Source of the DNA: Balneolaceae bacterium
Lineage (GTDB): Bacteria; Bacteroidota; Rhodothermia; Balneolales; Balneolaceae
Reading direction: 5' to 3'
Length of the DNA stretch: 20,488 nt
Assembly: GCA_007123985.1 (NCBI GenBank)
Contig: SLGA01000228.1
Location: forward strand, 1-20,488
Under the pieces are notes generated by a model, which saw only the letters and a list, made by a program, of their open reading frames with translations, ran no database searches and was not told where the DNA came from. Shown one piece after another: positions 8,901-14,608 of this stretch. A program made the position numbers and the translations under genes. Within the stretch, counting starts at the first letter, position 1, and every line of letters begins with the position of its first letter.

Positions 8901-9472
8901 ATTACATCTTCTGAAATCTGATGGATTTTTTGCACCTCATGTGATGTACGGAAGCCATCAAAAAAGTGAATAAATGGAATTCGCGACTCCAATGTTGAAG
9001 CGTGGGCAATCAAAGCCATATCCATTGCCTCCTGCACGCTGTTCGAGCCTAACAGAGCAACTCCGGTGGGCCTCATGGCCATTACATCGCTATGATCTCC
9101 AAAAATGGAAAGAGCATGAGTTGCCACTGTTCGTGCAGCTACGTGAACCACAGCAGGTGTTAATTCACCAGCAATTTTATAGAGGTTCGGCATTTTGAGG
9201 AGCAAACCTTGTGATGCGGTAAATGTAGTTGTTAATGCCCCGGTTTGAAGCGCACCGTGCATTGTACCTGCAGCGCCACCCTCACTCTGCAGTTCAGCAA
9301 CTTCCGGTACAGTTCCCCAAATGTTTTTCCTGCCGGCCATCGACCATTCATCACTCCATTCACCCATAGGTGATGCCGGCGTGATAGGGTATATGGCAAT
9401 TACTTCACTTAATTTATGGGCAATGTATGCTGCTGCTTCGTTTGCGTCAATGGTTACCTGTTTTTTCGACAT
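5906..9472 (-). CDS. nifJ: pyruvate:ferredoxin (flavodoxin) oxidoreductase, single-chain
   Basis: This 1188-residue homodimeric-type PFOR converts pyruvate and CoA to acetyl-CoA and CO2 while reducing ferredoxin or flavodoxin. Domains in order: alpha domain with YPITPASPMGEWSDEW (28-43); gamma domain with FGLGADGTVSANKN at about 429-442; EKR-type linker region; a 2[4Fe-4S] ferredoxin-like domain with CIQCGKCMFVCP (696-707) and CTGCELCVEVCP (753-764); and the TPP domain with GACAGCGE (826-832), ATGCSSIYGG (852-861), GDGWAYDIGYGG (977-988) and SNTGGQ near 1010-1015. Length matches NifJ (about 1170-1200), with no breaks. A strong Shine-Dalgarno precedes it. It lies 85 bp after an Rrf2 gene with no visible terminator between, so it is probably cotranscribed with that regulator and with the DHOD-like gene. 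Direction in vivo (oxidation or pyruvate synthesis) is not decided by sequence. Confidence 0.97.
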   Translation of the reverse strand: MSKKQVTIDANEAAAYIAHKLSEVIAIYPITPASPMGEWSDEWSMAGRKNIWGTVPEVAELQSEGGAAGTMHGALQTGALTTTFTASQGLLLKMPNLYKIAGELTPAVVHVAARTVATHALSIFGDHSDVMAMRPTGVALLGSNSVQEAMDMALIAHASTLESRIPFIHFFDGFRTSHEVQKIHQISEDVMRDMIDDEWVIAHRQRALTPDKPIIRGTAQNPDVFFQARESGNKFYNACPEIVQNNMNKLALHTGRRYELFEYFGDEDAERVIILMGSGAETAHETVHKLNKRGEKTGLIKVRLFRPFSMKHLIQSLPESVKAIAVLDRTKESGSVGEPLYNDVISTLHENRTEGWKTFKQEPKVVNGRYGLSSKEFTPPMISRIFDELKTEKPKNHFTIGIQDDVTNTSLDFSTDGWEMDSEVFEGLFYGLGADGTVSANKNSIKIIGDNTDNYAQGYFVYDSKKSGATTVSHLRFGPSPIRSAYLIDKAKFIACHQFQFLNRLDMLKKARQGATFLLNAPYGPDEVWDNIPEKVQQQIIDKKLKFYSIDAYKVARENGMGTRINTVMQTCFFAISEILPKEKAILLIKDAIKKAYGNKGEKILQSNYKAVDNSVANLFEVKVPEKAGSAIEMRPPVPAEAPEYVQKVIAEIISGNGDNLPVSAFQADGTFPTATTQWEKRNIALDIPVLEPDICIQCGKCMFVCPHAVIRMKAFDGELLEAAPETFKYMDAKGREWPDNTKVSIQVSPEDCTGCELCVEVCPAKDRTNVGRKALNMAPIEPLLEQEIDNWEFFLTLPEYDRSQIKQETVKGSQFLQPLFEFSGACAGCGETPYIKLITQLYGDRMVIANATGCSSIYGGNLPSTPYTTNSQGLGPAWSNSLFEDNAEFGLGYRLTIDKHTEQARELLSGMNGALDKTLVQEILTADQTTEPGIFEQRERVSKLKETLKSSETKETKMLLSLADYLVRKSVWIFGGDGWAYDIGYGGLDHVLDSGRDVNILVMDTEVYSNTGGQCSKATPLGAVAKFAAAGKRVGKKDLGLMSINSGKAYVARIAMGSSDMQTMKAIVEAERYPGPSIIIAYSHCIAHGYNMKDGLTQQKLAVDSGYWPLFRFDPMKADEGKNPFQLDSKAPKIDLKDYAYNEMRYLMLAKSQPKIAKQLMTQAQKEVYEQWRVYEQLEKVYEPEEK

Positions 9473-9477
9473 GGGTA

Positions 9478-9485
9478 CTTCCTCC
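9478..9485 (-). promoter_or_regulatory. strong Shine-Dalgarno site of nifJ
   Basis: GGAGGAAG on the minus strand lies 5 nt before the nifJ ATG. It stands out because other starts in this window show weak or no SD sequences, and it supports ATG at 9472 as the true start with high translation. Confidence 0.8.
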
Positions 9486-9557
9486 GGGGATAATTGATTC
9501 TGTTTAAATCTGGTATGTAATTGGTTTTATTATTCAACTGCTTAAAACACACGATCT

Positions 9558-10001
9558 CTACTCAAGCTGGCTGATAGAAATGATACTGCCACCATTTTGA
9601 ACTTCTTCTTTTAGAGCTTCCAGTGTTTTAGTTTGAAAAAGAGTTTGAACACGATTTCTGATCGCTTTGTAATCTGTGTGAATCGGACATGGATTTTCAT
9701 CATCGCACGTTTTAAATCCAATTCCGCATTGATGAAAAATGTCGAGCCCATCGATTGCATCTACAATCTCAAGCAAAGTTATTTCATCAGGCGGGCGCGT
9801 AAGCCGGAATCCACCAGTAGGGCCTTTCATGGAGTAAAGCAGTTTCTCTCTCACCAAAAGCTGTAATATTTTACTTAGAAAATGTTTGGGTATGTCCTGC
9901 TCAGTTGCAATTTCATTGAGCTCTACGTTCTTCTCACTTGATGAGTGAAGTGCTATATAGAACATAGCTTGCAAACCGTAATGACATGAAGCTGAAAACA
10001 T
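9558..10001 (-). CDS. Rrf2/IscR-family Fe-S transcriptional regulator (copy A)
   Basis: A 147-residue Rrf2 protein. An N-terminal winged helix (about 1-75) includes the recognition helix IPKHFLSKILQLLV (37-50) and the wing SMKGPTGGFRL (57-67), typical of the family. The putative cluster ligands are Cys92, Cys99 and Cys105, spaced C-x6-C-x5-C; IscR uses x5/x5 and NsrR x7/x5, so this is neither canonical type. It is about 65% identical by hand count to the protein encoded just upstream (10245-10691), so the two are tandem paralogues. It is followed 85 bp later by nifJ and preceded by the conserved palindromic element at 10113-10156. This makes it a good candidate for an autoregulated Fe-S or redox sensor controlling nifJ. 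The signal sensed is not known. Confidence 0.9.
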   Translation of the reverse strand: MFSASCHYGLQAMFYIALHSSSEKNVELNEIATEQDIPKHFLSKILQLLVREKLLYSMKGPTGGFRLTRPPDEITLLEIVDAIDGLDIFHQCGIGFKTCDDENPCPIHTDYKAIRNRVQTLFQTKTLEALKEEVQNGGSIISISQLE

Positions 10002-10112
10002 AGAGTACCTGTTATGAACCGGTAGTTATTAAATATCATCACTTTAAGGATGACTGTTAACCTACTAACTGCACCACACTCTCTTACCGGCAATTGGTTA
10101 AATCTTTATTAA

Positions 10113-10156
10113 AGATATTTAGATAAAAAACTCTAATTAAATGTAATAAAAAAGTT
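10113..10156 (-). promoter_or_regulatory. conserved 44-bp operator/promoter element, copy 2 (rrf2A-nifJ)
   Basis: It contains TTAGA-N8-TCTAA at 10119-10136 and matches the element at 4722-4765 at 39 of 44 positions. On the coding strand TATCTTTA follows the palindrome, close to the Bacteroidota -7 box TAnnTTTG, and TTAG lies about 19 bp before it. Next to it ATCTTTATTAAAGAT (10103-10117) is a second perfect palindrome of 7-1-7. The element sits about 112 bp upstream of the rrf2A start, leaving a long 5' leader. Confidence 0.65.
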
Positions 10157-10171
10157 CTCTGGGTACAACTT
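10146..10171 (-). terminator. weak candidate terminator after Rrf2 copy B
   Basis: On the minus strand AAGTT pairs with AACTT (5 bp, 10-nt loop), followed by a run of T. The stem is short and partly overlaps the conserved element, so it may be chance. It would separate the rrf2B transcript from the rrf2A-nifJ promoter. Confidence 0.3.
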
Positions 10172-10183
10172 GTATTTATCAGA

Positions 10184-10198
10184 TTAGATTGAGTCTAA
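10184..10198 (-). promoter_or_regulatory. second palindrome TTAGA-N5-TCTAA upstream of rrf2A
   Basis: A perfect inverted repeat with the same half-sites as the main element but a 5-bp spacer. It is 47 bp from the main palindrome on its gene-distal side. A degenerate counterpart (TTAGAATGAGTATA, 12 of 14 matching) occurs at 4803-4816, upstream of the other copy. It could be an auxiliary regulator site; no T tract follows, so a terminator is unlikely. Confidence 0.4.
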
Positions 10199-10244
10199 GA
10201 AAGGTGCAGTAGTAAGAGACACGGAGAGTCAGCCGAGTTTGTTG

Positions 10245-10691
10245 TTACTCTTCTTTTTTCCCCAGGCTTATGATACTCTCTCCTTTTTTTACATCTTCAG
10301 TAAGTTCATGAAGGGTTTTGGTGTTGAAGAGATTTTCAACCTGGCTTCGAACCTTTTTATACTCATCGTGGATGGGGCACGGATTAGAATCACTGCACTG
10401 CTTAAATCCTATTCCGCACTTTGTAAAGACACCCATACCGTCTATTGCATCAATTACCTCAATCAATGTAATCTCTTGCGGATTTCTGCCCAGACGGAAC
10501 CCTCCTGTTGGACCCTTCATAGAAACGAGCAGATTGTTTTTAACAAGCTGTTGGAGAATTTTGCTTAAAAAGTGTTTAGGTATATTTTGTTCATCAGCAA
10601 TCTGCTTTAGATCAACATTTTTTTCATCAGTTGAGTGCATGGCAATGTAAAGAATGCCCTGCAGACCGTAATGACACGAGGTAGAAAACAT
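10245..10691 (-). CDS. Rrf2/IscR-family Fe-S transcriptional regulator (copy B)
   Basis: This 148-residue protein is the tandem paralogue of the regulator at 9558-10001, with no gaps needed in the alignment until the last residue. The winged helix is nearly unchanged (IPKHFLSKILQ at 37-47, SMKGPTGGFRL at 57-67), implying overlapping DNA targets. Cys92, Cys99 and Cys105 are kept in the same C-x6-C-x5-C spacing, and Cys6 is kept as well. The C-terminal third differs most, including residues around the cluster (KCGIGFKQCSDSNPC against QCGIGFKTCDDENPC). The gene sits between the last complex I-linked gene and rrf2A. Its own upstream region (10692-10863) lacks the shared 44-bp element. Function as an Fe-S or redox-responsive regulator is inferred from family. 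Confidence 0.9.
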   Translation of the reverse strand: MFSTSCHYGLQGILYIAMHSTDEKNVDLKQIADEQNIPKHFLSKILQQLVKNNLLVSMKGPTGGFRLGRNPQEITLIEVIDAIDGMGVFTKCGIGFKQCSDSNPCPIHDEYKKVRSQVENLFNTKTLHELTEDVKKGESIISLGKKEE

Positions 10692-10863
10692 GTTCAGACA
10701 GTTAAATATTTATTAAGCATTGTGAAAACAATTCAGTACAAGTAATAGCTGATTACATAGTCCGAAATCAGTAATTAAGATAATAAAATGCTCGCGAAAT
10801 AGATATCCAAAGTTGCCCCCCGCAGAGTCTATTTTAAACGTTATTCTATTCAAATAAGAAAAA

Positions 10864-11268
10864 CTACCCTGTTTTTTCAGTAGCTATATCGCGTACTTTT
10901 TCAGCCAGATCTGCACAGTAGGTAACCATATCTACACTTGTGCAGTGCACAATTTCTTCATCCGGATCTTTTAACACCTCATTGCATTTACAATATAGAT
11001 TGGAGAAATCTACCTGTTTCAATTTCTTATTATACTGGCTGCAGAATGTTATTAACTGATCAATGGTGAGGTTTGGCTCAAGCATTATATTCTTTTCCTC
11101 TGCATAAAGTTGCGCAAGGCCGTGCAGATATTTGTAGAGTGATCGCCTCGAAAATGTACATGCAGAAAAACTGACTACATCTTGCGAAGGCCTGTAGAGT
11201 TCTTGCATTGCACGCTTTAGATCTTCTTTTGCCTCTTCAAATAGTTGAGTTGCATTTTTTTTACTCAT
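10864..11268 (-). CDS. small Cys-rich protein of unknown function, HEPN-like layout
   Basis: The chosen start (ATG at 11268) gives 134 residues beginning MSKKNATQLFEEAKEDLKRA. An upstream in-frame ATG at 11391 would add 41 residues with no conserved look and would overlap the nuoN stop, so it is less likely. The protein is predicted all-helical: helix about 5-25, helix 37-56 around SRRSLYKYLHGLAQLYA, helix about 68-84, and a last helix about 114-131. This order resembles HEPN-domain proteins, but the match is by eye only. It has six Cys: Cys37, one in ITFCSQY, two in YCKC, and two near the end (IVHC, TYC). No membrane segment is seen. It follows nuoN in the same direction and may be cotranscribed with the complex I genes. 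No function is proposed. Confidence 0.65.
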   Translation of the reverse strand: MSKKNATQLFEEAKEDLKRAMQELYRPSQDVVSFSACTFSRRSLYKYLHGLAQLYAEEKNIMLEPNLTIDQLITFCSQYNKKLKQVDFSNLYCKCNEVLKDPDEEIVHCTSVDMVTYCADLAEKVRDIATEKTG

Positions 11269-11390
11269 GGTTGTGGGATTATATGTTTGATGAAATTTTT
11301 GCCAGTTCGGCTGCTCAGTTACATCAGAACAGATCTGAGAAGGCCGTTTCATGATTAACCTTGCTGAATAAACAAGTAGTATGCCATTCA

Positions 11391-12881
11391 CTAAAAACCG
11401 AACATCAACATCGAATTTCTTGCAAACTCCAGAACGGGCTGGAAATAAACACCAAGCAGCAATGTTGGAATAAGCAGTGCAAAAAGTATTATTTTCGAAG
11501 TGGTGTCAAATGTAATGGCCTCATCACTTTCACCCGGTTTAAAAAAGTACATATTCCGAACCACGCGGATGTAATAAAAAAGTGAAATCACGGTTGTTAT
11601 ACCCGCTATTGCTACCAGCCATATCCAACCGGCACTTATTGCTGCACCAAAAATGTAGAGCTTCGCCACAAAACCGCCCGTAGGGGGTAATCCGGTTAGT
11701 GATACCAAAAAAATAGTCATTGCCACACCCGCAAGCGGTGATCTGTGCCCAAACCCTTTGTAACCTTCAATAGACTCGGTGCCTGTTTTGTTCATAAAAA
11801 GTATTGCCACATAGAAAGCACCAAGGTTCATAAACAGATAGATAAACAGATAAACCATAACGGAGGTAAGGCCTTCGCTTGTTAAAATAACCAAGCCCAT
11901 TAATATATATCCCGCATGTGCAATACTTGAATAAGCAAGCATTCGCTTGATGTTATCCTGACGAAGTGCTGTAAGGTTTCCAACTATCATTGCTAATGCA
12001 GCCATTCCGCCAAGTAAAACATCCCAGTGAATACCCTCAATTGATGACCATGTACCGGTTACCGATAAACCTGCCGAATCGATAAACGTAACTGAGAAAA
12101 ATCGAATCAGCAGTGCAAATGCTGCAATTTTTGATGCTACAGCAAGCAGTGCGGCGATGGTGATGGGTGAGCCTTCATAAACATCCGGAGCCCAAAAATG
12201 AAAGGGAACCACAGCTATTTTAAAGCCAAGACCTACAATAATCATCAAAACTGACAGGTTGAGAATAAGTGTTTGTTCTGTGCCTGCATTCAGTGCTTCA
12301 TTAATGGCATAAATATCCGTTGAGGCTGTAACACCGATCAGAAGAGAAATTCCATAGAGCATGATTCCGGATGATACAGCTCCGTAGATAATGTACTTCA
12401 TGGCTCCCTCAGAAGAGCGCGTAGATTTTTTTGTATAACCTGCCAGCACATACGAACTGATACTGGTTACTTCGAGTGCAAGAAACATCAAAAGCAGATT
12501 GGTAGCGCCCGCCATCATCATCATACCAAGCATCATACCGGCAAACAGCATGTAATATTCACCAATCCGTGTTGAATACTCTTCAAGCTCTGTGTTTTTC
12601 ATTGAGAAGAGCACAATAAAAATCCCGGTCAAAATCAGAAGTACTTTAAAAAAGACTGCAAATGGATCAACAGCAGCCATATCATAAAAAATAGAGTCTG
12701 TGGTGCCTGTCTGCAGCATCACAAAAAAGCCGGAAACAAATAAACCGGCAAGCATAATCCAGGCTGCCACCTGTTTAATACCTTTCACGAGGAGGTCTGC
12801 CACGATAATTACGCAGAGTGTTACAACAATAACAATCTCGGGCAGATAGAGGCTGATGCTATGTAATGTTTGTTCAACCAT
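11391..12881 (-). CDS. nuoN: NADH-quinone oxidoreductase (complex I) subunit N
   Basis: A 496-residue, strongly hydrophobic antiporter-like subunit of the complex I membrane arm, family members having about 14 helices. The conserved TM5 glutamate is Glu137 (FLALEVTSISSYVLAG) and the TM7 lysine is Lys221 (GLGFKIAVVPFHFWAPDVYEG), both needed for proton translocation in the family. PTGGFVAKLYIF is the usual NuoN segment in the C-terminal half. Length matches NuoN (about 480-500). It lies 83 bp after nuoM and is the last recognisable nuo gene here. Confidence 0.96.
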   Translation of the reverse strand: MVEQTLHSISLYLPEIVIVVTLCVIIVADLLVKGIKQVAAWIMLAGLFVSGFFVMLQTGTTDSIFYDMAAVDPFAVFFKVLLILTGIFIVLFSMKNTELEEYSTRIGEYYMLFAGMMLGMMMMAGATNLLLMFLALEVTSISSYVLAGYTKKSTRSSEGAMKYIIYGAVSSGIMLYGISLLIGVTASTDIYAINEALNAGTEQTLILNLSVLMIIVGLGFKIAVVPFHFWAPDVYEGSPITIAALLAVASKIAAFALLIRFFSVTFIDSAGLSVTGTWSSIEGIHWDVLLGGMAALAMIVGNLTALRQDNIKRMLAYSSIAHAGYILMGLVILTSEGLTSVMVYLFIYLFMNLGAFYVAILFMNKTGTESIEGYKGFGHRSPLAGVAMTIFLVSLTGLPPTGGFVAKLYIFGAAISAGWIWLVAIAGITTVISLFYYIRVVRNMYFFKPGESDEAITFDTTSKIILFALLIPTLLLGVYFQPVLEFARNSMLMFGF

Positions 12882-12964
12882 TGTTATGTGCAGATTCTAC
12901 TTTCAGGTTTTTTCGAAATGATTTTCCGGCAAATGGTTCGTTCTATTAATTCTGACCTGTTCAT

Positions 12965-14551
12965 TTACAGTCCCCCGCCTGTTACAAATTCCACAAGGTG
13001 ACTTAGTGAACTGTTCATCAGTTCGATAGCCGGTGAAGGATAAATCCCCAGCAGAATAATCAACACGATAAGTGGTACAAACATCAGGATTTCTCTCGGG
13101 GTGAGATCTTTCAGGTTTGTAAGTTTTTCCGGTGTTTCACCCAAAAATACCCGCTGAATTGTCCATAGAATGTAGCCCGCAGTGATGATAATTCCAGTTA
13201 CCGAGATGATGGTAATCCATTTATATGCCTCGAATGCTCCGAGAAATGAGAAGAGCTCGCTCACAAAACCATTGAGGCCCGGAAGGCCAAGAGCTGCAAA
13301 CATTCCAATCATCGCAAGACCGGTATATTTTGGCATCTGATTCGCAATTCCCCCAAAATCGTACAGCCCCCTCTTCTGGGTTCTGTCGTACAGTACTCCA
13401 ACTGAGAGGAACAGTACAGCAGTGATAATTCCGTGATTAAACATTTGCAACACACCACCAACCATACCCTGGGTATTTAGCGCGGCAATACCAAGTACCA
13501 CAATTCCCATGTGACTGATGGATGAGTAAGCGATCAGTTTTTTGAAATCGTCCTGTGCCATGGCGCAGAATGCACCGTAAATTATGCTGATCATACCCAA
13601 GGCCGCCATGAAATAGATGAAATAAACGGTTGCATCCGGGAAAATAGGGAAGTTGATTCTTAGCAGGCCGTAGGTACCAAGTTTCAGCAGTACACCGGCC
13701 AGAATTACACTTATCGGTGTTGGAGCTTCAACGTGAGCATCAGGCAGCCACGTATGGAAAGGAAACAGCGGAATCTTAATGGCAAAGTTTATGAATAGTG
13801 CCATCCAGGCAACGTATCTCCATGTGGTATCAACACCTGAAAGCAGACCGCCATCAACATAATTGGCGGGGTTCATCATGTGTAATATATTGAATGTGTG
13901 TACCGACTGGCCTGTAGCTGGGTCGGTATATGCCACACTGAAATAGAGTGCCAACATAGTGAGCAGCATCAAAATACCGCCTACAAATGTGTACAGGAAA
14001 AATTTGATCGCTGCATATTCTCGTCTTGGCCCGCCCCATAGCCCGATAAGAAAGTACATAGGCAGCAACATTACTTCCCAGAAAATGAAGAAAAGGAAGA
14101 AGTCGAGTGCTACAAATACACCCATCATACCGGTAACAAGAAGCAGATAGAGTGTAAAATATCCTTTCACCATCTTGTCGATATTCCACGATGAGATTAC
14201 CCCAATAAATGCGATAATCGATGTGAGTATGATCATCAACACACTTAGCCCGTCGATTCCCAGGAAGTAATTAATTTCAATTCTCCCAACCCATGGAACC
14301 GCCTCAACAGTAATCCAGCTGAATTTTTCCATAAACTGGAAACTTTCTGCATCGTTGATTCCGAGCTTGGTACGATCGAAAGCAGCGAAAATCACCCCTG
14401 CAAGAATCACCTGTATACCGGTGGCGATGGCTGCGATCCAGCGAATGGCATTACGATTTTTATCAGGAAGCAGCAAAATGGTAATCATACCAACTATCGG
14501 GATAAAGACAATCCAGGTAAGAATACCGATGCCAAAAATTTGAAGTTCCAT
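12965..14551 (-). CDS. nuoM: NADH-quinone oxidoreductase (complex I) subunit M
   Basis: A 528-residue antiporter-like membrane subunit that forms one of the proton channels. The key charged residues are in place: Glu159 in FFIFWEVMLLPMYFLIG (TM5) and Lys259 in NFAIKIPLFPFHTWLPDAH (TM7). The VEAPTPISVILAGVLLKLG and GLPGLNGFVSE motifs are diagnostic of NuoM. Length is normal for the family (about 500-530). It lies between nuoL (57 bp before) and nuoN (83 bp after), the usual order. No damage is seen. Confidence 0.97.
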   Translation of the reverse strand: MELQIFGIGILTWIVFIPIVGMITILLLPDKNRNAIRWIAAIATGIQVILAGVIFAAFDRTKLGINDAESFQFMEKFSWITVEAVPWVGRIEINYFLGIDGLSVLMIILTSIIAFIGVISSWNIDKMVKGYFTLYLLLVTGMMGVFVALDFFLFFIFWEVMLLPMYFLIGLWGGPRREYAAIKFFLYTFVGGILMLLTMLALYFSVAYTDPATGQSVHTFNILHMMNPANYVDGGLLSGVDTTWRYVAWMALFINFAIKIPLFPFHTWLPDAHVEAPTPISVILAGVLLKLGTYGLLRINFPIFPDATVYFIYFMAALGMISIIYGAFCAMAQDDFKKLIAYSSISHMGIVVLGIAALNTQGMVGGVLQMFNHGIITAVLFLSVGVLYDRTQKRGLYDFGGIANQMPKYTGLAMIGMFAALGLPGLNGFVSELFSFLGAFEAYKWITIISVTGIIITAGYILWTIQRVFLGETPEKLTNLKDLTPREILMFVPLIVLIILLGIYPSPAIELMNSSLSHLVEFVTGGGL

Positions 14552-14608
14552 AGGTTTATGTTCTGTTATGTATTAATAAAACGTTCAATATTTGTTAGTT
14601 GAATAACC

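Noticed and set aside
11330..11360. CTCAG/CTGAG pairing after nuoN as a terminator
   Set aside because: Short stem, long loop and no T tract, so there is no basis to call termination.
11269..11391. Extended start (41 residues) for the Cys-rich protein
   Set aside because: The extension overlaps the nuoN stop and shows no conserved character; MSKKNATQLF begins a clear helix and is the more natural start.
13854..14189. 111-codon minus-strand frame inside nuoM
   Set aside because: It is an out-of-frame shadow of nuoM, which is intact in this region.
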